Source: an uncultured Clostridia bacterium
Lineage (GTDB): Bacteria > Bacillota > Clostridia > Christensenellales > Aristaeellaceae
Direction of reading: 5' to 3'
Assembly: GCA_937907055.1 (NCBI GenBank)
Contig: CALCTW010000023.1
Location: 1-30,939 of the forward strand
Length of the DNA: 30,939 nucleotides
The notes beneath the pieces were generated by a model. It did no database searches. It was not told the origin of the DNA and saw only the letters and a list, made by a program, of their open reading frames with translations. This document shows, in pieces, positions 15,683-23,970 of this stretch. Position numbers and translations under genes: made by a program. How positions within the stretch are numbered: position 1 is the stretch's first letter; the number at the start of each line of letters is the position of its first letter.

Positions 15683-17214
15683 GCTGTTTCTTCTCCTTCG
15701 TTTTTATTTTGCTGACCGCCGGCGATCGTGCGCATGACATGATCCTGTGTCAGTTCACTGCCGGTCAGCTGACCGACGATCTTGCTGTCTCTCATAACAA
15801 TCAGGCGGGAGCAGGTGCGCAGCATCTCTTCGATCTCGGAGGAGATGAAGGTGACACTCATGCCTTCCTCGGAAAGTTTGAGAACAAGACGCTGGATCTC
15901 GGTCTTGGTGCCGATATCGATACCGCGGGTCGGTTCATCGAGGATCAGATAATCCGGATGCGTCAGCAGCCAGCGGGCGAGGATGACCTTCTGCTGGTTG
16001 CCGCCGGAAAGAGAACCGATGGGGGTATCCTGAGAGGCGGTCTTGATGTTCAGGGCTTTGATGTATTCATCGGCGAATTTGGCGGCCTTGTGTTTACGGA
16101 TGGGCTTGAAGAAACCATCCTTGACCTGCAGTGCCAGAATAATGTTATCGCGGACGGAAAGATCGGCGATGATACCGTCGCGTTTACGATCCTCGGGCAG
16201 ATAGCCGATGCCGTTCTTCATAGCCTGCTTCGGACGATGCACACGGATCTTTTTGCCGTTCATGGTGACATGGCCGCTGTTGACCTTATCAGCACCGAAG
16301 ATGGCGCGGACACTTTCGCTGCGGCCGGAACCGAGAAGACCGGTAAAGCCGTTGACTTCGCCCTTCGCGATCTTGAAATCGAATTTCTTGGTAAACTCAC
16401 TGGAAAGGGAACTGGCTTCATAAAGCGTTTCGCGGGTCTCTGTTTCGTCATCGGTATGGCTGTTTTTCAGATTCGCGATGTTATCCAGTTCTTTGCCCAT
16501 CATCTTGGACACAAGTTCCAGCTGAGGCAGTTTTTCTGTTTCATATTCACCGACCAACTTGCCGTTTCGAAGAACGGTGATGCGGTCGCAGACTTCATAT
16601 ACCTGTTCAAGGAAGTGCGTGACGAAGATAATGCCGACCCCTTGCGCTTTCAGACGGCGCATGAGATTGAACAGCATGTTGACCTCTTTATCATCCAAAG
16701 AGGAGGTGGGCTCATCCAGAATAAGGACCTTGCACTTCATATCCACCGCGCGCGCGATGGCGATCATTTGCTGTACAGCGAGGGAACAGCTTCCCAGTTC
16801 CTGAGAAGGTCTGGCAGGGATCTGCAGATCCGCAAGCAGTTTGCCGCAGTTTTTCCGCATGGTGTGCCAGTTGACGGTCAAGCCCTTTTCGCGTCCGATA
16901 TACATATTTTCAGCAACGGACAGGTTGGGGCAGAGTGTGATCTCCTGATAGACGGTACTGATACCATAGTTCTGTGCGTCGTGGGGGGAATGGATTGAGA
17001 TCGGCTTCTCGATCCCATCAATGTAGATCTGTCCGCCGTCCTTGGGATGGACACCGGTCAATACTTTGATCAGCGTCGATTTACCGGCTCCGTTTTCCCC
17101 CATGAGAGCGTGGATCTCACCCTTGCGCAAAGTGAAATCAACGTCTTCCAGGGCTTTAACACCGGGAAATTCTTTTACAATACCCCGCATGCTGAGAATG
17201 ACATCGTTTTCCAA
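15679..17214 (-). CDS. Sugar ABC transporter ATPase, two ABC domains (YtfR/MglA/RbsA type)
   Basis: This 511-residue cytoplasmic ATPase drives the CUT2 importer. ABC domain 1 has Walker A GENGAGKS at 39-46, a signature of SLAVQQ in place of LSGGQ, and Walker B VLILDEPTSSLD. Domain 2 has the usual degenerate Walker A (GLLGSGRSES), a canonical signature LSGGNQQKV and Walker B YLILDEPTRGID. This asymmetry is normal for CUT2 ATPases. I place the start at a TTG (17214), because AAGGGGGAA lies 7 bases ahead of it and the protein then begins MENDVILSMRGIVKEFPGVKAL, typical for the family; the ATG 24 bases downstream is the alternative. A large hairpin separates it from the binding-protein gene. Confidence 0.93.
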   Translation of the reverse strand: MENDVILSMRGIVKEFPGVKALEDVDFTLRKGEIHALMGENGAGKSTLIKVLTGVHPKDGGQIYIDGIEKPISIHSPHDAQNYGISTVYQEITLCPNLSVAENMYIGREKGLTVNWHTMRKNCGKLLADLQIPARPSQELGSCSLAVQQMIAIARAVDMKCKVLILDEPTSSLDDKEVNMLFNLMRRLKAQGVGIIFVTHFLEQVYEVCDRITVLRNGKLVGEYETEKLPQLELVSKMMGKELDNIANLKNSHTDDETETRETLYEASSLSSEFTKKFDFKIAKGEVNGFTGLLGSGRSESVRAIFGADKVNSGHVTMNGKKIRVHRPKQAMKNGIGYLPEDRKRDGIIADLSVRDNIILALQVKDGFFKPIRKHKAAKFADEYIKALNIKTASQDTPIGSLSGGNQQKVILARWLLTHPDYLILDEPTRGIDIGTKTEIQRLVLKLSEEGMSVTFISSEIEEMLRTCSRLIVMRDSKIVGQLTGSELTQDHVMRTIAGGQQNKNEGEETA

Positions 17215-17259
17215 TCGAAATTCCCCCTTGAAAGAAAATTGGATACCGTTCAAAAAGTA

Positions 17260-17310
17260 CCGGCGCGACACAGATCCGCGGAGCTTATCCGCTTTTCCGC
17301 GCCGCGCCGG
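17260..17310 (-). terminator. Long hairpin between binding-protein and ATPase genes (leaky terminator or mRNA stabiliser)
   Basis: CCGGCGCG (17260-17267) and CGCGCCGG (17303-17310) form a perfect 8-bp outer stem with a GC-rich interior. On the minus strand a short T-run follows. It lies inside the operon, so a partial terminator or processing site that lowers ATPase and permease output relative to binding protein is likely. This is inference from position. Confidence 0.65.
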
Positions 17311-17349
17311 TTTTTAAAGCTTACGCTTCAGAAGATTACTTCCTAAGGA

Positions 17350-18330
17350 TCAGTCGCCCAGACCGTAGGTAGCGATGTCTTCTTCGGTGATGGTGTAGCA
17401 GTCGAAGCCGCGTTCATCGTTGATGTACTGCTTCAGCTCGTTCAGGCCTTCGATTTCGCCGCCGTTTTCAAGGATCTGGATGAATTCAGCGATCTTAGCA
17501 GCCTGGAAGGGGGAGCACTGACCGTCATAGTTCCAGGAACCGGCCATAACTTCGCGCAGAGCGAACTTGTTGCAGTCGAAACCGATAACGACGACGTCGC
17601 CATCCTTGCCGTGGGAGATGCCGTGAGCTTCCAGAGCAGCAACAGCGCCGGAGGCCATGCCATCGTTCTCAGCGTAGATGATGTTGAAGGACTTGCCGCT
17701 GTTGATGACGGATTCAACGATCTCCTTGGCGACCAGTTCGTCCCAGGAAGCGGTCTGCTGCACAACAAGGGTCATCTTGCCGGCATTGACCTGTTCGTTC
17801 ACAGCACCGGTACGGCCGACCTGAGCGTCGGAACCCATAACACCCTGGATGTGGATGATGTTGTATTCGGGCAGATTCTGAGCGAGCAGCCATTCAACGG
17901 CGCCCTTGCCCTGGTTGGCCATGTCGGAAACGACAGCGGCTTCATACAGAGAAGGATCGCAGTTGATCATACGGTCGAAGAGGAACACGCCGATGCCGTT
18001 CTTGGCAGCTTCAGTCAGGACAGCGTCCCAACCGGTGGTTTCGGCGGCGGAGATCAGCAGGTAGTCAACGCCGGCAGAGATCATGTTGCGGGCGGCAGCC
18101 AGCTGTTCGTCGTTGTTCATGCTGTAAGCGGTGGTGACTTCGTAGCCGTTCTCGGCGCAGAAGACAGCAGCCATGTCCTTGACATTGGCCTCGCGGTAGC
18201 CGGACTCGGAAGCGGGATTGTTAACGATACCGACCTTGATCAGGCCATCGGCGCTGGCGAAAGCGCACAGGGAGATGAGCATCGTGCATACGAGCACGAG
18301 CGCGGTAAGGATGCGGGACATCTTCTTCAT
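17350..18330 (-). CDS. Sugar ABC transporter substrate-binding protein (YtfQ-like, CUT2)
   Basis: This 326-residue exported protein has a signal peptide (KKMSRILTALVLVCTMLIS, likely cut after FASA) and a periplasmic-binding-protein type 1 fold: LIKVGIVNNPASESGYRE, ISAGVDYLLISAAETTGWDAVL, GVFLFDRMI, IIHIQGVMGSDAQVGRTGAV, NIIYAENDGMASGAVAAL, and VVVIGFDCNKFAL. These elements match YtfQ-type galactofuranose-binding proteins and closely parallel the 22970-23968 lipoprotein. It has no good lipobox. It is the first gene of the CUT2 operon. AGGAGG lies 7 bases before the ATG. A tandem 9-bp repeat lies about 103-120 bases upstream and may be a regulator site. Confidence 0.92.
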   Translation of the reverse strand: MKKMSRILTALVLVCTMLISLCAFASADGLIKVGIVNNPASESGYREANVKDMAAVFCAENGYEVTTAYSMNNDEQLAAARNMISAGVDYLLISAAETTGWDAVLTEAAKNGIGVFLFDRMINCDPSLYEAAVVSDMANQGKGAVEWLLAQNLPEYNIIHIQGVMGSDAQVGRTGAVNEQVNAGKMTLVVQQTASWDELVAKEIVESVINSGKSFNIIYAENDGMASGAVAALEAHGISHGKDGDVVVIGFDCNKFALREVMAGSWNYDGQCSPFQAAKIAEFIQILENGGEIEGLNELKQYINDERGFDCYTITEEDIATYGLGD

Positions 18331-18432
18331 AAGATTTCCTCCTGTAGATTTTCGTCCTGATCGGACTTTGATGATATGATTGTAAACGATGCGAAAAAAA
18401 TTTACATTCACATTCTTTTGTTTTTGAATAGA

Positions 18433-18450
18433 ATATTTTACATATTTTAC
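18433..18450. repeat. Tandem 9-bp direct repeat upstream of the CUT2 binding-protein gene
   Basis: ATATTTTAC occurs twice with no gap. AraC-family regulators commonly bind direct repeats, so this is a possible operator; it could also be just an AT-rich coincidence. Confidence 0.6.
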
Positions 18451-18578
18451 GGGCAGATGACCGGCAAAACAAAACGAAAGAAAAGAAAATGCAAAAATTT
18501 TTGGAATCGTGACACTTTTTTACGATTTTGACAGGATTTACGGCGATCAAGGTGAAAATCCCTTGTCTGACCTGTCCA

Positions 18579-18611
18579 ATAAAACGAGAGCCCCTGCATA
18601 GAAGGACTCCC
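18579..18611 (-). terminator. Terminator after the guanine deaminase gene
   Basis: On the minus strand GGGAGTCC (18611-18604) pairs with GGGCTCTC (18593-18586), with two G-T pairs, followed by GTTTTATT. It lies about 80 bases after the stop. Confidence 0.65.
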
Positions 18612-18690
18612 GGAGAAAGAAAATAACGCTATCCGATAATATTATAATGAAAGAATGACGCGGATCGCGGAAAACGGGCGCGGCGATGGA

Positions 18691-19926
18691 TCAGAGATAA
18701 CGGGCGGTTATGTTACGGTCATCTCCGGTATAGCAGAAGCGCTCCAGACGCTGCTCCGGACGGAGGGGGTGCCCTTCATCCTCAAGACGATCGATGACGA
18801 TGGCATGGAAGTCATAACCGTTTTCAAAGGAACCGTATTTTCCGAAGACGCTGCCGCCGGCTTTAGTGGCCATGTAAAATGCTTCGGTAAGCGTAAGCGC
18901 GCGGTTGCTGTCAGGCTCGTAAAAGGCTTTGAGTTTGGAAAGACGGATCGCGTGGGCAATCTGACGATAGATCGCCGGACTGCCGGCGGCCCCGATATCA
19001 CTGCCCACGGCGATGCTGATATCATCCTCCATCAGTCGGGCTGCCGGCATGATCCCGGCGATGACATTCGCGGTGGCTTCCGGGCAGTGGACCGTGACGG
19101 CGTGATAAGCTTTGGCTAATTGGATATCCCGCGGCGACGGGAAGATAAAGTGCGCGAAGATCGCGGGACCGTAACCCAGAAGACCGCATTTTTCGTAGAT
19201 CTCTGTGTCGCAGCTGCAATCCGGGAAGAGACGGACGGCTTCCCCGGCTTCCCAGATGGACTCAACAACATGAGTGTGCAGACCGGTGTTGTATTTGCGT
19301 GCCAGTTTGCCAAGACCGGTCAGCAGTTCACGGCTGCAGGTGGGAACAAAGCGCGGCGTCAGGATGGGACGGACAAGCCTGTTTTTGCTGTGTTCTTCCA
19401 GAAAGAGTTCTGTTTCCCGGATGGACTCCTCCGTCGTTTCACAAAGATAGGACGGCGAGGCATAATCCATATTGACTTTGCCCACCAGACCTGTAAGACC
19501 GCGCTTTTCCATCTCTCTGATCAGGATACCGGCGCTCGCGCGATGAATGGTGGTGAAAACATTGGCGTGGAACGTGCCGTGCAGAACGAGTGAATCGGCA
19601 AAAGCCTGATAGATGGGCTGCGCGTATTCCACGGAGGCAAAATTCGCTTCCTGAGGGAAGGTGTATGTATTCAGCCAGTCACTCAGCAGCAGATCCATCC
19701 CCATCCCGCGCTGGATATACTGGGAGGCGTGGACATGCAGATCGGAGAAGGCGGGAATGATCAGCCCGCGGCCATGATCGGTCACGGGCAGGGATTTCAG
19801 CGCTTCCGGTATCTGTCTGAAGATACCGCTGACCTTTCCGTTTTCAACAACGATATAGCTGTCTTCGTAAACTTCCATTTTGTCTTTCGCGGGAGTGAAA
19901 AGGATATCTCCGTGGATGATCTGCAT
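18691..19926 (-). CDS. guaD: Guanine deaminase (amidohydrolase)
   Basis: This 411-residue cytoplasmic enzyme should convert guanine to xanthine and ammonia. It shows the guanine-deaminase pattern: SDLHVHASQYIQRGMGMDLLL (HxH metal ligands), LLSDWLNTYTFPQEANFA, VGKVNMDYASPSYLCETTEES, ILTPRFVPTCSRELL, a LHTHVVES His, IFAHFIF, VHCPEATANVIAGI, and the metal-binding Asp in AVGSDIGAA. The LNTYTFP, RFVPTC and NMD motifs separate it from other deaminases; small departures (AHF, EATAN, DIGAA for the more common AHC, QSNLN, DVAGG) are notable, so a related substrate cannot be excluded. The ATG at 19926 follows TTGGAGG. It has its own promoter and is downstream of an MFS permease. Confidence 0.88.
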   Translation of the reverse strand: MQIIHGDILFTPAKDKMEVYEDSYIVVENGKVSGIFRQIPEALKSLPVTDHGRGLIIPAFSDLHVHASQYIQRGMGMDLLLSDWLNTYTFPQEANFASVEYAQPIYQAFADSLVLHGTFHANVFTTIHRASAGILIREMEKRGLTGLVGKVNMDYASPSYLCETTEESIRETELFLEEHSKNRLVRPILTPRFVPTCSRELLTGLGKLARKYNTGLHTHVVESIWEAGEAVRLFPDCSCDTEIYEKCGLLGYGPAIFAHFIFPSPRDIQLAKAYHAVTVHCPEATANVIAGIMPAARLMEDDISIAVGSDIGAAGSPAIYRQIAHAIRLSKLKAFYEPDSNRALTLTEAFYMATKAGGSVFGKYGSFENGYDFHAIVIDRLEDEGHPLRPEQRLERFCYTGDDRNITARYL

Positions 19927-20019
19927 AAAATCGCCTCCAAATAAGAACGGATACGGATCTGATTTGCAAGAATCCGGTATGTTATGGATTGCTTATCAAG
20001 ACAAACAAGGCACATGGGT

Positions 20020-20048
20020 ATTATACGTTCTTTGGGAATGAATCTCAA
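20020..20048 (-). promoter_or_regulatory. Promoter of the guanine deaminase gene, with flanking dyads
   Basis: On the minus strand TTGAGA (20048-20043), a 17-base spacer, TATAAT (20025-20020). Immediately upstream is a dyad CCGGAA/TTCCGG (20049-20054, 20068-20073), and the leader holds a dyad ATACGGAT/ATCCGGTAT (19951-19980). No purine-riboswitch consensus is visible in the leader. Confidence 0.75.
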
Positions 20049-20077
20049 CCGGAAATCTGATATTAAATTCCGGATAA

Positions 20078-20113
20078 TAAAAAACAGGGAGTATGCTGTT
20101 GACATCACCCTGT
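20078..20113 (-). terminator. Terminator after the MFS gene
   Basis: On the minus strand ACAGGG pairs with CCCTGT around an imperfect inner stem, followed by a run of six Ts. It is about 25 bases after the MFS stop. Confidence 0.75.
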
Positions 20114-20135
20114 AGAAACGACGGAGAACAGATGA

Positions 20136-21326
20136 TCACTTCTGCTTTGGCTTGCAGAACAGCAGCATGCCGGTGAAGGCCAGCACGCAGAAGACGGTGC
20201 TGGTGTACAGCATGGCATCAAGCCCCAGATGATCGATCATGGCACCGGCATAGGCGCTGCCGATGATGGAGCCGATGGAACCGCAGAGGACGCACATGGA
20301 TTGCCCGCGCACTTTTTCAGTATCGCCGACGATGCTGTTGACGAGCAGGACACTGCTGAAGGCGCTGAGGCCGACACACAGCATATTGAAGGCGCTTGCG
20401 AGATAGACAAAACCAATATCCGGCGCGAAAGCCAGCAGCAGTAAACGGACGCCGGAGAACAGATAGGAGACAGCAAGAAGGGACTTGGGCTTGAAATATT
20501 TGAGAAGCAGACCGGAAGCAAAGAGCGCGGGTACTTCCGCCGCGGCACGGATGAACTCGCTGATACCGTATTCTACCGTATTGCAGTGAACGCGCTGGAC
20601 AACACGGACGATGAAGGTGTAGCCGGCTGTATTGCCGATGCCGTTCAGCAGGGTGCACAGAAGCAGGACGATGAGCATTGGATTCTTTGTGATCATTTCC
20701 CGGTAGGAGGTGACCTTGCGATCCTTATGCAGTTCCTCACGGGTCTTGCCTTTGTTCGGATTCGGCATCAGCAGAATGAAACCGATGCAGACAACGGTTC
20801 CGGCAATGAAGGCTGGCATCAGAATATCCGGCGAGTAAGTTTCCACAAGGCGGCCGTAAACATAGGCGGACACGGCGTAAAAGAAGGAACCGACACCGCG
20901 CGGCCAGCCATAACGGGCAGGGATCCCGGCGTTGTTGCACTGTACGAGCTGTGCGTTCAGATAACCGTTATTGCACATGCCGGAAGCGTAGCAGGTGGCG
21001 AAAACGATGACAGTCATGGCGGCCGGCAGGGAGAACGCTCCCATGAGCGCGGCGGTCACGATGCCGATGACGGCCAGAAGCGCGATCAGGCATTTGATCG
21101 GCAGTTCAGGATGTCTGTCCAGCACATTGGACAGGATCAGCTGAGCGATAATGGCCACCGCGCAGCCAATGGAGGTCGTGAGACCGATCTCGGTGTTCTT
21201 GAGACCGCAGTGGTCGAGATAGACCGTGATAAAGCCCGAGATCGCGCAGAAGCCGATCCAGTAGGATGCTTCACAGGCGGCGAAATTCATTTCGACCCGC
21301 AAAGCAAGGCGTTTAAGTTCCTTCAT
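20136..21326 (-). CDS. Major facilitator superfamily transporter (LacY/nucleoside-symporter-like group)
   Basis: This 396-residue membrane protein has about 12 helices. The opening FAACEASYWIGFCAISGFITVYL and the segment ARYGWPRGVGSFFYAVSAY resemble the MFS_1-like group that includes LacY and NupG relatives, in which an R-xG-SxG motif lies in helix 4-5. The second half has GISEFIRAAAEVPALFASG, the equivalent EFxxAxxEIP motif of this group. The substrate is not determined. The ATG at 21326 is chosen because AGGAG at 21336-21340 is 9 bases upstream; the GTG at 21335 is too close to that site. It has its own promoter and terminator. Guanine deaminase lies immediately downstream, so a purine or nucleoside substrate is a reasonable guess only. 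Confidence 0.83.
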   Translation of the reverse strand: MKELKRLALRVEMNFAACEASYWIGFCAISGFITVYLDHCGLKNTEIGLTTSIGCAVAIIAQLILSNVLDRHPELPIKCLIALLAVIGIVTAALMGAFSLPAAMTVIVFATCYASGMCNNGYLNAQLVQCNNAGIPARYGWPRGVGSFFYAVSAYVYGRLVETYSPDILMPAFIAGTVVCIGFILLMPNPNKGKTREELHKDRKVTSYREMITKNPMLIVLLLCTLLNGIGNTAGYTFIVRVVQRVHCNTVEYGISEFIRAAAEVPALFASGLLLKYFKPKSLLAVSYLFSGVRLLLLAFAPDIGFVYLASAFNMLCVGLSAFSSVLLVNSIVGDTEKVRGQSMCVLCGSIGSIIGSAYAGAMIDHLGLDAMLYTSTVFCVLAFTGMLLFCKPKQK

Positions 21327-21359
21327 AAAATACACTCCTGTTTCAAAGAGTCCGGAAGG

Positions 21360-21387
21360 ATCATAGCACCTTTGGAACGCCTGTCAA
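21360..21387 (-). promoter_or_regulatory. Promoter of the MFS gene
   Basis: On the minus strand TTGACA (21387-21382), a 16-base spacer, TATGAT (21365-21360) with a TGn extension, about 35 bases before the ATG. Confidence 0.85.
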
Positions 21388-21445
21388 GGCGTGAATAGAA
21401 TTTTACGATATTTCGATCAATATGTTCATACGGAGATCACTCACG

Positions 21446-21455
21446 CATGCGCATG
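21446..21455. promoter_or_regulatory. Palindrome upstream of the histidine kinase promoter
   Basis: CATGCGCATG is a perfect 10-bp palindrome, nested within a wider inverted repeat GTTCAT (21424-21429) / ATGAAC (21453-21458). It lies just upstream of the -35 at 21463 and may be an operator. No protein is known for it. Confidence 0.4.
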
Positions 21456-21462
21456 AACGATA

Positions 21463-21492
21463 TTGTCAATGATGATGATCCTGTGATATACT
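21463..21492 (+). promoter_or_regulatory. Promoter of the sensor operon (kinase and binding lipoprotein)
   Basis: TTGTCA (21463-21468), an 18-base spacer, TATACT (21487-21492) with a TGn extension. The ATG is at 21509, so the 5' leader would be only about 10 bases long. GGGTGATC, matching the 3' part of the full anti-Shine-Dalgarno complement, lies within it. Confidence 0.7.
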
Positions 21493-21508
21493 GCCTTTGG
21501 GTGATCAG

Positions 21509-22966
21509 ATGAAAACGAAGAATGCGCAGAAACAAAACGGAAAAAGCCTACGGCGTCAGGTCTCGATCGTGTTTACGGTCGTGGCCGGTACAGTGCTGCC
21601 GTTTATCACGGTGCTGATCGTGATGCTGATCCATACATCATCACAGTATACTGTTCTTCTGAAAAATGCCAATACGGCAGCGGATTTTAATACAGCCTTC
21701 AAAGAAAATATCGACAGTGCCATGTATAACCATGTGATCCGTCCGCGGACCGGCGATGATATTTCGCTGCTGCCGATGGCAGACCTGGACGATGCCGTGG
21801 GCGTACTGACCCGACTGGAACAGACGACCACCTTGCCGGATAACAAATGGCGTATCCGCAGCATGCTCAACTGGTGCGAAAGTCTGCGCGGGTACATGAC
21901 GGAGATCGCGGAAACGGAACGCTATGATGACCGTGTGGAATTGTTGGAGCGCAATATCAGCGGCGAGACAGGTCTGACACGATTGATCGATACATATATG
22001 CATGACTATCTGGATGCCGAAGTACGGGAGATGGTAAGGCTGCAGGGCGTCGTGCGGCAGAGAACTTCCTATTTCATATTATTTACGGTGGCAGCGGGCG
22101 TTCTGCTGATGCTTCTGGGATTCTGGTATTCCTTCCGGGTCTCCAAGGCGATCTCTGGTCCGATCAGCGCGCTGTCCAGGAAGGTGAGCCGCTTCGGGCA
22201 GGGTGATTTTGCTTCCGAACCTGTCCATACCGATATCATTGAACTGAATACGCTTGACCGCGGCTTTGATGAAATGGCGGAACATATCGATACGCTGATG
22301 AAGACGCAGATCGAGGATCAGCGCTCTTTGCATAAAGCTGAGCTGGAACTGCTTCAGGCACAGATCAATCCGCACTTCCTTTATAATACGCTGGATTCGA
22401 TCGCCATTTTGGCTGAAAGCGAACGCGGCGAAGACGCGGTGAAGATGGTCAACAGCCTTTCGTCCTTTTTCAGGATATCGCTGAGCAAGGGAAAGGATAT
22501 CATCCCGCTGGAGGCTGAGATCCATCATGTAAAGAGCTATCTGGAGATCCAGCAGATCCGGTACAGTGATATTCTGCAATATGACATCGATGTGCCGGAA
22601 GCGCTCTATGCCTGCCGCGTGCCCAAACTGATCCTGCAGCCGCTGGTGGAGAACGCGCTGTATCATGGCATCAAGAACCGCAGAGGTATCGGTCATATCC
22701 GGATCACAGGTGAAGTGAAAGCAGGGGAATATCTGCTGCGGGTGGAGGATGACGGCGCCGGCATGGATGAAGAACAGATGGCAGCGCTCAGAGCCGGTCT
22801 TTATGAGGACAGGCATACCGGGCTTGGGATCATCAATGTGCATAAGCGTATCCGGCTGTATTGCGGTGATCCCTATGGACTGTCCTTTGAACATCGACCC
22901 GGCAGCGGAACCATCGTGACGATTCATCTTCCCATGCAGTTTGAAACCGGAGAACAGGAGGCCTGA
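21509..22966 (+). CDS. LytS/YesM-type sensor histidine kinase
   Basis: This 485-residue membrane kinase has a helix near 19-42, an extracytoplasmic sensor region of about 140 residues (43-186), a second helix near 187-209 (YFILFTVAAGVLLMLLGFWY), a HAMP-like segment (FRVSKAISGPISALSRKVSRF), and the phosphoacceptor domain ELLQAQINPHFLYNTLDSI with His at about 289. The ATPase domain has LVENALYHGIKNR, EDDGAGM and GLGIINVHKRI. It should autophosphorylate in response to sugar binding and pass the phosphate to the YesN-type regulator encoded convergently. The next gene, 3 bases downstream, is a binding lipoprotein, which fits a kinase that senses through an external binding protein. I take ATG 21509 rather than TTG 21497. 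Confidence 0.92.
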   Translation: MKTKNAQKQNGKSLRRQVSIVFTVVAGTVLPFITVLIVMLIHTSSQYTVLLKNANTAADFNTAFKENIDSAMYNHVIRPRTGDDISLLPMADLDDAVGVLTRLEQTTTLPDNKWRIRSMLNWCESLRGYMTEIAETERYDDRVELLERNISGETGLTRLIDTYMHDYLDAEVREMVRLQGVVRQRTSYFILFTVAAGVLLMLLGFWYSFRVSKAISGPISALSRKVSRFGQGDFASEPVHTDIIELNTLDRGFDEMAEHIDTLMKTQIEDQRSLHKAELELLQAQINPHFLYNTLDSIAILAESERGEDAVKMVNSLSSFFRISLSKGKDIIPLEAEIHHVKSYLEIQQIRYSDILQYDIDVPEALYACRVPKLILQPLVENALYHGIKNRRGIGHIRITGEVKAGEYLLRVEDDGAGMDEEQMAALRAGLYEDRHTGLGIINVHKRIRLYCGDPYGLSFEHRPGSGTIVTIHLPMQFETGEQEA

Positions 22967-22969
22967 TCC

Positions 22970-23968
22970 ATGAAGAACGCAAAGACATATATTAAAAGAA
23001 GAATATGTGCTGTTATCTGTGTTTGCTTATGTATTCTGCTGTGCGGATGCGCGGCGAAGGAGCCTGAAGGCGCGAAGACAGATGCGGAATCCCGGCAGAT
23101 CGTGGTGGGCTTTTCACAGGTGGGCGCCGAAAGCGACTGGCGAAACGCCAATACCATTTCCATGACGGAGGCGCTTTCTGAAGAAAACGGCTACAGACTG
23201 ATCATTGACGACGCGCAGAACAAGCAGGAGAGGCAGATTACCGCCATCCGCAATTTCATCCAGATGGGGGTCGACTACATCGTGCTCGCGCCGACCAACG
23301 AGATCGGCTGGGATACGGTGCTGACGGAAGCGAAAAACGCCGGGATCCCGGTCATTATCGTTGACCGCATGATCGAGGTGGCGGATGAGTCCCTGTACGC
23401 GTGCTGGGTCGGCAGTGATTTCCATAAAGAGGGCCGGACCGCGATCCGTTATCTGTCGGAAATAAAAACAGAAGAATTAAAGATCGTTCATCTGCAGGGA
23501 AACCTGGGGTCATCCGCGCAGATCGGCAGAACGGCCGCGCTGGATGAGGCATTGACGGCTCATTCGGACTGGCACCTGATCCACCGGGAAGCCGGTGATT
23601 TTACACAAGCAAAAGGACAGGAGATCGTAGAGGATCTTCTGTCCCGCGGGATCGATTTTAATGTGATCTATTCTGAAAATGATAATATGGCCTTTGGAGC
23701 GATCGACGCGCTGAGGACGCATGGTCTTCAGCCCGGAAAGGATGTGATCATCATCTCTTTTGATGCCGGTCACAGGGCACTGGAAAAAACACTGTCGGGG
23801 GAGATCAGCTTTGATATGGAATGCAACCCGCTGCACGGCCCACGTGTTTCTGCGATCATTCAGTCGATCGAAAACGGCGTGCAGCCGCCCAAACTGACGT
23901 TTGTCAATGAGGAATCCTTCAGTACGGATACCCTGACAGAGGAGATCCTTGCCGAACGCCCGTATTGA
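22970..23968 (+). CDS. Sugar-binding lipoprotein (YtfQ-like), probable sensing subunit
   Basis: This 332-residue protein carries a signal sequence ending in ILLCGCAAK, where LCGC is a plausible lipobox, so it is probably membrane-anchored outside the cell. The mature domain is a type 1 periplasmic-binding fold: VVGFSQVGAESDWRNANT (nearly YtfQ), QERQITAIRNFIQMGVDYI, PTNEIGWDTVLTEAK, PVIIVDRMI, IVHLQGNLGSSAQIGRTAAL, and NVIYSENDNMAFGAIDAL. It is coded 3 bases after a LytS-type kinase with its own AGGAGG site. This resembles the XylFII-LytS pair, in which a binding protein activates the kinase. Its relative 17350-18330 seems to be the transport subunit. I infer that both bind the same sugar, since the W, DR and SEND-type motifs are shared. 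Confidence 0.9.
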   Translation: MKNAKTYIKRRICAVICVCLCILLCGCAAKEPEGAKTDAESRQIVVGFSQVGAESDWRNANTISMTEALSEENGYRLIIDDAQNKQERQITAIRNFIQMGVDYIVLAPTNEIGWDTVLTEAKNAGIPVIIVDRMIEVADESLYACWVGSDFHKEGRTAIRYLSEIKTEELKIVHLQGNLGSSAQIGRTAALDEALTAHSDWHLIHREAGDFTQAKGQEIVEDLLSRGIDFNVIYSENDNMAFGAIDALRTHGLQPGKDVIIISFDAGHRALEKTLSGEISFDMECNPLHGPRVSAIIQSIENGVQPPKLTFVNEESFSTDTLTEEILAERPY

Positions 23969-23970
23969 GC

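Larger units (their letters stand above)
18331..18690 (-). promoter_or_regulatory. Upstream region of the CUT2 operon
   Basis: This 360-base stretch holds no gene I can support. It contains the guanine deaminase terminator (18579-18611), AT-rich sequence at 18390-18530, and a perfect tandem repeat of ATATTTTAC at 18433-18441 and 18442-18450 (GTAAAATAT on the coding strand). I could not find a promoter with both hexamers near consensus, which is what one expects of an activator-dependent promoter. A YesN/AraC-type regulator encoded nearby is a candidate to bind the repeat. Confidence 0.45.

Noticed and set aside
19927..20020. A possible purine riboswitch in the guanine deaminase leader
   Set aside because: The leader is about 85 bases and contains a dyad, but the conserved core of the purine aptamer is not present.
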